Positions 54,864 to 63,142 of a DNA stretch of 64,000 nt are shown one piece after another. This stretch comes from Anaerolineae bacterium (lineage in GTDB: Bacteria > Chloroflexota > Anaerolineae > Caldilineales > Caldilineaceae), in assembly GCA_030432295.1 (NCBI GenBank), contig JAUIHI010000028.1, positions 1 to 64,000 of the forward strand, written 5' to 3'. How positions within the stretch are numbered: the stretch's first letter is position 1; every line of letters begins with the position of its first letter. Both the position numbers and the translations under genes were made by a program. The notes under the pieces were generated by a model. It saw only the letters and a list, made by a program, of their open reading frames with translations, was not told the origin of the DNA and searched no databases.

Positions 54864-56096
54864 CTATGGCTTATTCAGGCTACCAGCCAGTTCCCGCTCG
54901 TGGAAGCCCAGGGCCGCTTCCTGCAGCTCCTCATCAGTCAACTCTGTCCCCCGGCCACCGTCGTAGTGACACCCCCGACAGGCAGGCACCACTGTCAGAT
55001 AGGGTTCTGAAAAACCGTCTCTGTCGAACTGACTCGTCTCCATCGGGTTGATGGCGAAAAGATGGGTATGCACATCTGCGCTGAATTGGGCCGGATCACT
55101 CAATGCACTCACTGTCAGCAATGGCATGTGACAGTCGGTACAGGTGGCGTGGCGGCGGTCGTTGATCTTCTGGTAATCGGCATTCTCGAAATGGCAACTC
55201 TCGCAGTCGGTTTTGATGCCTTCTCCCCGACTCGCATATTTTATCGTCTCATGGGGGTTGTGACAGTCCACACAGTCCATCACCCGCTTTTTAGAAGAGA
55301 AGAGTTCGTCGTACTGCTGATTGTGGGCGATGAAACCGTCCTGCCCTTCCAAAGCCAATTGATCTTCCCGGCTGTGGCAGGTTCCGCACGATTCCGAATC
55401 CCGGATGATAGGCATATCCACCATATACGGATCGTTCACGTGATGTTCCGCGGGTCCGTGACAAGCCTCACAACCCACGCCATCCTCAGCCCACATGCCG
55501 ACCAGCCCCGGCAGCCCGTCCTGATTGCCTTCCGCCCGGTAGCCGGTGGTGTGACACGATCCACACGTAAAGGATTGTTGCTCAGCCGCGTGAAAATCCA
55601 CCCAATCGTCCCCCATATCCAAGTCGTTGTTGGGCAGACGGTATTCGGCGGTAGCGGTAATGATATATCCCTGAAGATCGACGAAATTGGCCTTCCAGCC
55701 ATAGCCACCGATCACATAAAGAATGTCATCCCACGCATAGCCTTCCGGCGGATTGGGCACTTCGGAGAAGGGGTAGGTGGGCGCTTCCCCATCCACCACT
55801 TTTGTCAACGGATGGGCGTGCCCTGTATTGCTATAGGATGTAAACAGTTCCTCATGGCATTCCTGGCAGGCATCCGAGCCGACGTAGACAGGAGGGGCAA
55901 AGGCGACGCCCGCTGGGCCTGCGGGGCCTTCCGGGCCAGACGCGCCAGTAGAGCCGGGCGGGCCTGCCACCCCTTCGGGTCCCTGGGGACCGGGCGCACC
56001 TACAGGACCAGCGGGGCCAACCGGCCCTGCAATGCCGCAGGCTGCCAAAAGGGATAGGGCCGCAATCAGAAAAATTGCAAGGACTAGACGCTTCAT
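54864..56096 (-). CDS. Octahaem cytochrome lipoprotein with collagen-like stalk
   Basis: 410 residues from the ATG at 56096 (GGGAGG upstream). A lipoprotein signal ends LLAAC (lipid-modified Cys20). It is followed by 14 Gly-X-Y collagen triplets (21-63, rich in GPA, GPV and GPE), then eight CXXCH motifs: CQECH, CGSCH, CEACH, CGTCH, CVDCH, CESCH, CTDCH and CRGCH, with VGSDACQECH and VIGGYGWKANFV landmarks shared with the octahaem module of the 13-haem protein. Membrane-tethered and held away by a rigid, probably trimeric stalk, it is well placed as the outermost electron donor or acceptor. It is the first gene of the coupled cytochrome block; no clear promoter. Confidence 0.88.
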   Translation of the reverse strand: MKRLVLAIFLIAALSLLAACGIAGPVGPAGPVGAPGPQGPEGVAGPPGSTGASGPEGPAGPAGVAFAPPVYVGSDACQECHEELFTSYSNTGHAHPLTKVVDGEAPTYPFSEVPNPPEGYAWDDILYVIGGYGWKANFVDLQGYIITATAEYRLPNNDLDMGDDWVDFHAAEQQSFTCGSCHTTGYRAEGNQDGLPGLVGMWAEDGVGCEACHGPAEHHVNDPYMVDMPIIRDSESCGTCHSREDQLALEGQDGFIAHNQQYDELFSSKKRVMDCVDCHNPHETIKYASRGEGIKTDCESCHFENADYQKINDRRHATCTDCHMPLLTVSALSDPAQFSADVHTHLFAINPMETSQFDRDGFSEPYLTVVPACRGCHYDGGRGTELTDEELQEAALGFHERELAGSLNKP

Positions 56097-56263
56097 ACTT
56101 CCCTCCCATGCACAACGGTGTGATTCTGACCAGAATCGAAACGAGCACACTTCATTATTAAATCGGTGGCTATAGTGTAGTCTACTGTGTTATGTGAACG
56201 CAAGCACCGGTCAACTGACCAGTAGTAGAGCTGCCGACGTGGAGATAAAAAGGGGGTTTTGGA

Positions 56264-56298
56264 GTGGAGGCTGGGGATTGAAATACCCCAGCCTCCAC
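56264..56298 (-). terminator. Strong hairpin after the dihaem cytochrome gene
   Basis: Perfect 13-bp GC-rich arms (56264-56276 and 56286-56298) with a 9-base loop, beginning 6 bases after the stop codon on the minus strand, and followed further on by CCCTTTTTAT. Confidence 0.8.
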
Positions 56299-56304
56299 AT
56301 CCTT

Positions 56305-58197
56305 CTATTCACTCAACTGCAAAGCCACTGTCAACAGTTCCGCCTTGAGGCGCGCCCGCTGCTGCTGCCAATTCTCATCACTCACCTCGCCCACCGCGTG
56401 GAGATCGTCCAGTTTGGCGATGCGCTGGAGCAGGTCGGTGCGCTGGCGGCGCATCATCGCCTTTGTGTCGGTGCTGGTATGCGCCATTCGCGCCCGCCAG
56501 GCCCAGGCGAGAACACCCACCACCCCAAACAACAGAACACCCCCCAATACCCAGGGCGTCCACCCCTCCAACTGGGGAACCCGGGCCGAGACGCCTGCGC
56601 TTTGGGTTCCAGATGCGCCAGAAGCACCCGTTGTGCCAGCCGCGGCACGGGGATCGATGTCACCAGCCGCGAGTAGATCAGAAAACTGGGCCGACACACT
56701 CTGATCCGGTGTGATATTCTCGCTCTGCCACATCTGATAGGTCTGCCCCTGAATGTCCTGGGGGCCAAAGCTCTCCAGCCCGGTGACAGAAATCTGCATT
56801 CCGGGTAGTTCCGAGACCAGCAGGTTCAGGCTATTGGCCGGATAGGGCACAGCACCAGAAAATTCGGTGGAGGTTCCATTGTAGGGCAGTGCATAGCGCA
56901 CCACCACCTGGCGTGTGCCTGTGCCGGGGACAACCGGCGCTGTGTCGAAGATCGTGTGGCCCACCTGCAAAAAGCGGCCACCCAACTCGCCATTGTCAAA
57001 AGTAATTTCGACCGCGGCTGGGGGCACGGGAATCGCCACCGTAACCGGCGTCTCCACGCCTTCCACTGTCCGGCCTGTGAAGGCCCGATCCATATTGTTG
57101 CTATAGGCGTAAATCTGGGCCACAATCAGCGCGCCGGGCTGGGAATCCACAATCCAGTGTGCCCGTTCCAGGGTGATGCCACTCTCGTCATCCGTCGGCT
57201 CATAGACATTGACAGTAGTTTCCAGGCTGTCGGTTCCTTCGCCGTACATCAGAATCGGGCTACTATAGCTGATTCCGTCCAGGGTGACCGAAGCAAAATA
57301 GACCACTGATGGGTCCGTCGCCAGATTGGCGAAGGAAAAATCGCCCTCGGCCGTTAGGGTGTCGGTGAAGGCCACAACCGGCGTGAAATCCACAAAGCCT
57401 TCCAGCAGAACCTCCAGCCCCTCCACCGACGCGCCGCCCGCAGTGCCCTGCTCCACCCGGCCAGTGAGTACGCCCGTGCCGGGCCGATAGGCCGAGGCCC
57501 AAATTGGGTTATAGCTAAAGGTACGCACAAATTCCAGCACATTGCGCTGCTGCTCTTCGGTGAAGTCTGCGCCCACCTCCGGGTGGGCCGCCTGCCAGCC
57601 CGTCAGCCAACCGGCCTGGCTGATCGCCATAGCATAGCGGGTGTCGCTGAAATCGCTGATCACATCGCCGCCGTTGGGACCGTCCCCCGCGCCCGTCTCC
57701 CCGTGACATTCGGCGCAGGCCCCGGTGTAAAGCAGTCCGCCCGTCTCGACAGAAAATTGGTCGGTATGCAGATTCCAGGCATAGGCCACTGCATTCCAGA
57801 TTTGGGCGTCGCTCAATGTATTGCCCCAGGGAGGCATCAATTTTTCAAGGCGTCCGAATTTGGCTGTGTGGAAAAGCTCGGCGGGACTGCGCTCCCAGAC
57901 AGCAGTGGGGTCGGCGAAGGCCGTGGCCGGGTCGGGCAGACTGGGTGCGGTGGGGCCATCTCCCAGCCCGGTCTCGCCGTGACAGGGAGCGCAGTTCTCG
58001 GCATAGAGCGGGCTACCCGCCCGTGCACTGGGTATGGTGTCTGGCGCAGGAACCTGGGCCAGATCGAAGGGTGGCGAAGGCTGCTGCCCTGCGGGTGCGG
58101 GTGTCTCATCGGCCAGCAGCAGGCCAGGTAAAAGAAGTGCGCTGACGAGAAGCAGCATCAACAAGGAGATACGGCGTAAGGACCAAACGGATCGCAT
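56305..58197 (-). CDS. Membrane-anchored dihaem cytochrome c with beta-domain and C-terminal helix bundle
   Basis: 630 residues from the ATG at 58197, ahead of a signal peptide. Two cytochrome c domains carry CAPCH (69-73, with Met121 of LEKLMPPWG as sixth ligand) and CAECH (161-165). A carboxypeptidase-regulatory-like beta domain (from ~GVLTGRVEQG) and a further beta-rich part follow, then a membrane helix (WVLGGVLLFGVVGVLAWAW) and a cytoplasmic CcmI/SHOCT-like tail (LLQRIAKLDDLHAVGEVSDENWQQ, in part). It may be a soluble-side electron acceptor or a sensor-like subunit of the neighbouring cytochromes. It stands in its own unit after ccmE. Confidence 0.8.
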   Translation of the reverse strand: MRSVWSLRRISLLMLLLVSALLLPGLLLADETPAPAGQQPSPPFDLAQVPAPDTIPSARAGSPLYAENCAPCHGETGLGDGPTAPSLPDPATAFADPTAVWERSPAELFHTAKFGRLEKLMPPWGNTLSDAQIWNAVAYAWNLHTDQFSVETGGLLYTGACAECHGETGAGDGPNGGDVISDFSDTRYAMAISQAGWLTGWQAAHPEVGADFTEEQQRNVLEFVRTFSYNPIWASAYRPGTGVLTGRVEQGTAGGASVEGLEVLLEGFVDFTPVVAFTDTLTAEGDFSFANLATDPSVVYFASVTLDGISYSSPILMYGEGTDSLETTVNVYEPTDDESGITLERAHWIVDSQPGALIVAQIYAYSNNMDRAFTGRTVEGVETPVTVAIPVPPAAVEITFDNGELGGRFLQVGHTIFDTAPVVPGTGTRQVVVRYALPYNGTSTEFSGAVPYPANSLNLLVSELPGMQISVTGLESFGPQDIQGQTYQMWQSENITPDQSVSAQFSDLLAAGDIDPRAAAGTTGASGASGTQSAGVSARVPQLEGWTPWVLGGVLLFGVVGVLAWAWRARMAHTSTDTKAMMRRQRTDLLQRIAKLDDLHAVGEVSDENWQQQRARLKAELLTVALQLSE

Positions 58198-58251
58198 GTA
58201 AGTTGCTCTTGTGTGGAAAAAAACGCGGATGCAGACGTTACAGGTAAAGAA

Positions 58252-58284
58252 AAGGCCGGTCGTCGCGTCAAACCGACCGGCCTT
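58252..58284 (-). terminator. Terminator of ccmE
   Basis: Perfect 11-bp arms AAGGCCGGTCG (58252-58262) and complement (58274-58284), followed on the minus strand by TTCTTTACC. It lies between ccmE and the dihaem gene. Confidence 0.75.
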
Positions 58285-58312
58285 CACTGGTTACGGGTAA
58301 CTGCTAACCCTC

Positions 58313-58795
58313 CTAGCGGGTAGACTGGACAAAGACTTCTTCCGGCTCTTCCTCATAGCGGCTGGGACACTTCAACAGCAGTGTGTCTGCCTGGAAGGAG
58401 CCATCGCTCAACAGTTCACCCTCGATAATCGCAGAGGCGGCCCGCACAAAGTTGTCTGGACGGGGACCATAGAAGACGATGGGAAGCTGCTCGTGGCTGC
58501 TCTCATCAGCTATGGTAAAACGCAACGTCATCTCTTGAGGTTTCCAGTCCTCGCTGCCCTCTACCACATTTCCGCTTACCCGCACCCGCTGCCCGGTGAG
58601 GGCGGGTGCGCGGTCCAGGGTTTCGGCCACGGTCAGGAAATAGGCTCCGGTCGAGACTGTAGAGTAGACAATCAACACCACAACCAGGGCCAACATAATA
58701 ACGCCACCCAAAATAAATTTGAGATTGCCATTTTTTGGCTTGGCCCCGGCCAGACTGTCGGGAATCGAAGGGATGTATTCGGCAGTGTGGGTCAT
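58313..58795 (-). CDS. ccmE: Haem chaperone CcmE, CxxxY type
   Basis: 160 residues from the ATG at 58795 (a TTG at 58831 is a weaker alternative). One membrane helix (~27-47) then an OB-fold beta domain ([60 protein letters not shown]). CcmE binds haem covalently and hands it to CcmF. In most bacteria the binding motif is HxxxY; here it is CPSRY (Cys143, Tyr147), the CxxxY variant known from some Desulfovibrio and archaea, which needs no CcmH-type lyase of the usual kind. Separate from ccmFGH, it has its own promoter. No CcmABCD in the window. Confidence 0.9.
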   Translation of the reverse strand: MTHTAEYIPSIPDSLAGAKPKNGNLKFILGGVIMLALVVVLIVYSTVSTGAYFLTVAETLDRAPALTGQRVRVSGNVVEGSEDWKPQEMTLRFTIADESSHEQLPIVFYGPRPDNFVRAASAIIEGELLSDGSFQADTLLLKCPSRYEEEPEEVFVQSTR

Positions 58796-58861
58796 AGGTT
58801 TGCTCTTTTTCGGTTCAGAAGTCGGCCCCAAACAGGCCCATGAGATTCACAATTACTGGAA

Positions 58862-58889
58862 AGTATACCATAGTTTAGCATTTAGTCAA
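58862..58889 (-). promoter_or_regulatory. Sigma-70 promoter of ccmE
   Basis: On the minus strand TTGACT (58884-58889) and TATACT (58862-58867) spaced by 16 bases; leader of about 60 nucleotides. Confidence 0.7.
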
Positions 58890-59021
58890 CGCGGAAACGC
58901 TACCCATATGGGGAGTATTGAAACTGTTCTGCTATCAGTTTTGCAGGTTTTGGGCAATCGACCAAAGGCTGGTAAAGTCAACTTGCTATCTTTGGCTGAT
59001 TTGCGCGGGGAGAAGGCTCGC

Positions 59022-59714
59022 ATGCCCAACAAAATTCTGATTGTCGATGACGACCCGATGCTCTCTGAGTTGATCGGCTATAACCTGGAGAGCGAAGGGT
59101 ATGCGATTGTCCGCGCACAGGATGGACGGGAAGGATTGGCAAAGTTTGAGACCGAGCAGCCAGACCTGGTGATTCTGGACGTTTCTATGCCCAAACTCAA
59201 CGGCTGGGAAGTCTGCGAGCGCATCCGGGCCGTCTCCGACACGCCGGTGATGATGCTCACGGCCCAGGGCCGGGAAGAGGATATTGTGCGCGGGCTGGAT
59301 TTGGGTGCAGATGACTATCTGACCAAACCCTTTCAGGTGCGGGTGCTGCTGGCCCGCATCCGGGCAGCCCTGCGCCGTGCCCATCTCAGCCCGGAGCCGG
59401 AGCCGGAAGTCACCTACGCCGACGACTATCTGGTCATCGATCTGGCCGACCGACGGGTCACAGTGGACGGCGAAATCACCAAACTGACGCCAACCGAATA
59501 CAAATTGTTGGCTTTTCTGGTGGAAAATAAGGGTCGGATTCTCACCTTTCGCCAAATTTTGGAAAATGTCTGGGGCTTCGAATACATCGACGACATCGAC
59601 TATCTGCGGGTCTACATCTGGCATCTGCGCAAAAAGATCGAACAGGATTCCAAGAATCCAGTCTATCTCCTCAACGAACTCAGCACGGGCTACCGTTTCG
59701 TACCGCAAAACTGA
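59022..59714 (+). CDS. OmpR/PhoB-family response regulator
   Basis: 230 residues from the ATG at 59022 (AGAAGG upstream). Receiver: Asp9-Asp11 acidic pocket (VDDDP), phospho-acceptor Asp53 (ILDVSMPK), Thr80, Lys102 (TKPF). Winged helix: [17 protein letters not shown] and [15 protein letters not shown], with the terminal GYRFV. No kinase is adjacent, so the partner is elsewhere. It is divergent from ccmE; the shared gap may carry control sites. Confidence 0.92.
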   Translation: MPNKILIVDDDPMLSELIGYNLESEGYAIVRAQDGREGLAKFETEQPDLVILDVSMPKLNGWEVCERIRAVSDTPVMMLTAQGREEDIVRGLDLGADDYLTKPFQVRVLLARIRAALRRAHLSPEPEPEVTYADDYLVIDLADRRVTVDGEITKLTPTEYKLLAFLVENKGRILTFRQILENVWGFEYIDDIDYLRVYIWHLRKKIEQDSKNPVYLLNELSTGYRFVPQN

Positions 59715-59720
59715 TTTGCC

Positions 59721-61031
59721 CTACGCGCGCTCCATCCACCAATCCCACAGCAGCAGCAGAACCAGCAGCCCGCTCATCAGCCCAATCTGCACCACCACCA
59801 CCTGTTGCAGCGAACTGTGGAAAAACCAAAGTGCGATCACCTGGGCCACCCCACCGATGACCGCCAGCGTTCCCCCCCGCCCGTTGCCGATGGAAAGCCG
59901 ATAGGTGATGACCACATTGGACAACGAATAGAGGGTCGTTGCCACGGCATACAATCCCAGCAGAGGTGCAATCGAGAGATAGGCTTCTCCGAAGAGAATG
60001 CCGACCACCAGTTCCGGGAAGAGAAACGCGCCGCCGGTGACGACCACCGAAACCGTCAGCACCGCGCCCAATGACATCCACAGATAGCGTCGATGGGGTT
60101 GCCCCTTTTGGTGGAGTTGGGCCACAGCGGGCAGCAGCACCGTCACCACCGACCAGGTGGCAAAAAAGACGATGCGCCCAATCAGCGCCAGGGCTGCGTA
60201 GTGTCCCGCATCGACCGGCGCAAAGAAGTGTTTGACAATCAGCACATCGCTGTTGTTGATCAGAATCTGGCCGATGAGGGCCAGGCTGACCGGCCCGGCA
60301 AAGACGAGGGCGGCCCGCTGATCCGCTGGGCTGAAGCGGGCGTCCCCCGGCAGTCCTCTGGCCCCCAGCCGGGCCACCAGCCAGGTAGCGACAAACGAGA
60401 GAGTCAGCGCGGCCACAGCCCCATTCACCGACCAGCCCAGGGCCACCAGCCCAATGCCGATGATCAGCCGCGCCCACATCTCGGCCTGATAGCTGGCCGA
60501 GAGCAGCAGAAAACGCAACTGCCCCTGCAAAATGCCCCGGTCCACCCCCTGGACAAAATAGACGGGTATCCCGACACCGAGCAGAATGAAAGGCCAGGCC
60601 GACGCTGTGTGGAAGAAAGCCTGCAACTGGCCCGCGCCCAAAATCAGCGCCAGTGCCAGCCCAATCCCGAAAATCCAGCCCCAGCCCACAGACCAGCGGC
60701 GCAGACCGGAGACCCGTGCAATATCCTCTTCCGCGCTGTAGGCTGCGCTGAACTTGGCCACAACCGTTTGCAGGGTAGCGGTGATGAGGGTCAGCACCAG
60801 CATAAAAGTGACGATCAGACTCAGGTCCGCGAAGTCGGCTGGTCCTAGCCAGCGCCCCAGAATCAGATTGAAGAGATAATTGCCCAGATTGACAATCGTT
60901 GTGCTGACCAGCAGCAGCGCGCTGCCTGTGACCAGACCCGACGACGCCGCCGCGCGCAGAGGCCGGGGAAGCCATCCCAGGCGTTCTTTTGTCTCGCTAT
61001 CCTGCGACACTATTGGGTCGATGGGGTCCAT
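59721..61031 (-). CDS. Polysaccharide flippase (Wzx/MATE-like)
   Basis: 436 residues from the ATG at 61031, preferred for its GGGAGA site; a GTG 14 codons up is possible. About 12 hydrophobic segments are seen, with the typical pattern of a polysaccharide/lipid flippase (LILGRWLGPADFADLSLIV at helix 2, TLQTVVAKFSAAY at helix 3). It would move lipid-linked glycan units across the membrane, in keeping with the glycosyltransferases at 17885 and 63594. It ends 6 bases before the response-regulator stop on the opposite strand. Confidence 0.85.
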   Translation of the reverse strand: MDPIDPIVSQDSETKERLGWLPRPLRAAASSGLVTGSALLLVSTTIVNLGNYLFNLILGRWLGPADFADLSLIVTFMLVLTLITATLQTVVAKFSAAYSAEEDIARVSGLRRWSVGWGWIFGIGLALALILGAGQLQAFFHTASAWPFILLGVGIPVYFVQGVDRGILQGQLRFLLLSASYQAEMWARLIIGIGLVALGWSVNGAVAALTLSFVATWLVARLGARGLPGDARFSPADQRAALVFAGPVSLALIGQILINNSDVLIVKHFFAPVDAGHYAALALIGRIVFFATWSVVTVLLPAVAQLHQKGQPHRRYLWMSLGAVLTVSVVVTGGAFLFPELVVGILFGEAYLSIAPLLGLYAVATTLYSLSNVVITYRLSIGNGRGGTLAVIGGVAQVIALWFFHSSLQQVVVVQIGLMSGLLVLLLLWDWWMERA

Positions 61032-61060
61032 CTGCTTCTCCCGCAGCCAAAAGGCTCTAA

Positions 61061-61139
61061 AAGTCCCCGGCACTTTCTGTTTCCAAGCGAGCCGGAATGT
61101 CGCAATCAGCCGCTGTTGTGCGTGCAGTGCCGGGGACTT
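61061..61139. repeat. Inverted repeat AAGTCCCCGGCACT
   Basis: Perfect 14-bp arms at 61061-61074 and 61126-61139 with a 51-base spacer. The word 'agtgccggggactt' is a widely scattered intergenic repeat. It sits between the STAS gene stop and the flippase start, and the left arm lies in the flippase 5' region. Confidence 0.65.
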
Positions 61140-61151
61140 CGGACTGAAAAT

Positions 61152-61478
61152 TTAGTTGGCTGGGACTGAATCCAACATATCGAAGACTTTGTCGAAACGG
61201 GTGAGCAGAAGAATCCGCTGCACTGCCTCGGATGCGGGCTTCACCAGCTTGACATCTCCCCCGGCCTGGCGGGCGCGTTTGAGCAGACTGACCAGCACAG
61301 CCATCCCCGCGCTGTCCAGAAAGGGCGTCTGGGAGAGATCGATGACGAATTGGGTGACGCCTTCCGCCAGCAGCGCCTCCAACCGTTCGCGCATTTGGGG
61401 TGCGCTAAAGGCGTCGAGCCGTTCTTTGGGGGCCACAACTACTGTGCGGCTGAGTTGTTCGGTGACTGTGATTTCCAC
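61152..61478 (-). CDS. STAS-domain anti-sigma factor antagonist (SpoIIAA/RsbV-like)
   Basis: 108 residues, one STAS domain. The phosphorylatable Ser is Ser56 in PFLDSAGMAVL. In partner-switching, the dephosphorylated form binds the RsbW-like kinase and frees its target. The kinase gene lies 54 bases upstream, past a hairpin. A second STAS gene stands at the head of the cluster. Confidence 0.9.
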   Translation of the reverse strand: MEITVTEQLSRTVVVAPKERLDAFSAPQMRERLEALLAEGVTQFVIDLSQTPFLDSAGMAVLVSLLKRARQAGGDVKLVKPASEAVQRILLLTRFDKVFDMLDSVPAN

Positions 61479-61496
61479 TGGGATGCTCCTCGATTG

Positions 61497-61529
61497 AGCA
61501 GTTCGACTTCTGCGAGAAGTCGAACTGCT
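61497..61529 (-). terminator. AGCAGTTCGACTTCT hairpin between kinase and STAS genes
   Basis: Perfect 15-bp arms (61497-61511 and 61515-61529) with a 3-base loop. It begins 3 bases after the RsbW-like stop codon. Same stem family as 30202-30236. No T-run, so partial read-through into the STAS gene is likely. Confidence 0.65.
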
Positions 61530-61532
61530 GGC

Positions 61533-61973
61533 TTATGCGCGCTGGGGAATCTGTTTGACCAGACGCCAGCGATTGTTGCCCGGTGCGGGCTGATAGTCCA
61601 CTTCGTCCATCAATTGCTGGATCAGCCAGATGCCCAGGCCGTGCTCTTTGGGTTCGTCCAAATTGGGTGCTGCCCAGCCGGCTTTGTCGAAAATGTGCGG
61701 CGCGTTGTCGCGCACAGAAATGATCAGACGCAACGGGGCCTCGGCCAGCTCCAAATCGACAGCGATTTTCCCGGACTCTCCGGCATAGCCGTGTTTGACG
61801 ATATTTGTGCAAAGCTCCTGCACAGCCAGGACGATATTGTAGGTGACGATTTCCGGCTCTTCAACCCCGTCGATCTGGGCAATGTAGTCTTCAATCTTTG
61901 CGCTCACCTGGCGCAGGGCCTCCAGCGTAGCAGGGATGACAATCTGTAGGGGTTTACCCGTCGCTGTTGTCAT
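61533..61973 (-). CDS. RsbW-like serine kinase/anti-sigma factor (HATPase_c)
   Basis: 146 residues from the ATG at 61973, overlapping the phosphatase stop as ATGA. GHKL fold: VQELCTNIVKHGY is the N box, VRDNAPHIF the G1-like motif, and KEHGLGIWLIQQLMDEV the G2 box. It phosphorylates the STAS proteins and, by analogy, may hold a sigma factor or other effector inactive; no sigma factor is encoded here. Confidence 0.9.
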   Translation of the reverse strand: MTTATGKPLQIVIPATLEALRQVSAKIEDYIAQIDGVEEPEIVTYNIVLAVQELCTNIVKHGYAGESGKIAVDLELAEAPLRLIISVRDNAPHIFDKAGWAAPNLDEPKEHGLGIWLIQQLMDEVDYQPAPGNNRWRLVKQIPQRA

Positions 61974-63106
61974 CGAGCTACCCCCTTGAAGACAAGCAGG
62001 GTCTGGTCGTCGGTCTGGTGCCACTGATCGCTGAATTCAGCCACCTGCTGCAGAATCTGCTGGCCGATTGTGCCCGCGGGCTGGTCGGCCAGGGTTTGAA
62101 TCCATTCCAGCAACAGATCGTAGCCCACCCGCTCACCCGCCGGGTTCTCCGCTTCGAAGATGCCATCGGAGCAGACGACCAGCAGATCGCCGGAAGCCAA
62201 CGGCAATGATTCCCTGGCAAAAAAGTGTTTGGAAAGGATGCCCAGGGGTGGGTCCGGAGCCTCTACAATACAGCAATCGCCCCCTGCCGGGCAGTGAACC
62301 ACCAGCGAATGGCCCGCATTGGCGTAGGCCAATTGCCGGTTGATGCCGTCGTAGTGGCCCAGAAAGACAGTAATGAATTTGCCCACATCCGAGAGATCGT
62401 CGTAGAGGTCCCGGTTGACTTGGGTCATGGCAGCTTCGGGGGAGTAGAGCCGCTGGGTCGCGCCCTGCAGCGCTGTGCGCGCCGAAGTCATAATCATTGC
62501 CGCTGGCAGTCCTTTGCCACTTACGTCGGCCACCATAAAGATCAACTGATCCTTTTCAACCAGGCGGAAGTCGTAGAAATCCCCGCCGATCTCCTTGGCC
62601 GGTCGGCAATGGCTGAATATCTCCAGCCCGGCCACGGCTGGCGCGGTGCGCTCAATCAGATGTTTTTGAATGGTAGCGGCTTCGGCCATCTCGCCGGAAA
62701 CCGATGCCGCGCCCTGCTGCTGCATATTTTGACGCTGGCGCAGCAGGGCCGCGATGCGGGCTTTCAGTTCGGTCATCGCAAAGGGCTTGGCCAGATAATC
62801 CACCCCGCCCGCCTCAAAACCGGTCAGCCGATCTTCCAGCGTGCCTCGGGCCGTCAAAAAAATAATCGGCACAGCCGCGGTGCGCGGGTCTTCCTGTAGC
62901 TTGCGGCTGATCTCAAAGCCGGTCATACCCGGCAACTGCACATCGAGCAGAATCAGATCCAATTGGCCTGCCCGGGAAGCCGCGGCCAGACCGCTCGCGC
63001 CGTCTTCGGCGGTTTCGATGCGATAGCCATCGGTGGACAGTTCGTAGGCGACCAACTCCCGCAGGGAGGGATCGTCTTCGACGTAAAGAATGGAAGCACT
63101 CATCAA
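61970..63106 (-). CDS. Response regulator with PP2C (SpoIIE/RsbU-type) phosphatase
   Basis: 378 residues. The receiver (~1-122) has Asp55 (LILLDVQLPG), Thr85 and Lys108 (AKPF). After a short linker, the PP2C-type domain (~140-378) has the metal motifs KEIGGDFYDF (Asp176), VADVSGKGLPAAM, VCSDGIFEAEN and TDDQTLLV. Phosphorylation of the receiver should switch the phosphatase on, which then dephosphorylates the STAS antagonists. Direct coupling to the RsbW-like kinase gene supports this. Confidence 0.93.
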   Translation of the reverse strand: MMSASILYVEDDPSLRELVAYELSTDGYRIETAEDGASGLAAASRAGQLDLILLDVQLPGMTGFEISRKLQEDPRTAAVPIIFLTARGTLEDRLTGFEAGGVDYLAKPFAMTELKARIAALLRQRQNMQQQGAASVSGEMAEAATIQKHLIERTAPAVAGLEIFSHCRPAKEIGGDFYDFRLVEKDQLIFMVADVSGKGLPAAMIMTSARTALQGATQRLYSPEAAMTQVNRDLYDDLSDVGKFITVFLGHYDGINRQLAYANAGHSLVVHCPAGGDCCIVEAPDPPLGILSKHFFARESLPLASGDLLVVCSDGIFEAENPAGERVGYDLLLEWIQTLADQPAGTIGQQILQQVAEFSDQWHQTDDQTLLVFKGVAR

Positions 63107-63142
63107 AAAAAACTCCTGTGCAGTTCGTGCGTCGTGGCCGGT

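Noticed and set aside
46235-58197. Nitrite, hydroxylamine or tetrathionate reductase among the cytochromes
   Set aside because: No CX2CK motif or other catalytic signature of NrfA, Hao or Otr was found; the octahaem proteins have only CXXCH motifs.
58796-59021. Shared operator between ccmE and the response-regulator gene
   Set aside because: The ccmE promoter is clear, but I could not find a convincing direct repeat of an OmpR-type site or a plus-strand promoter.
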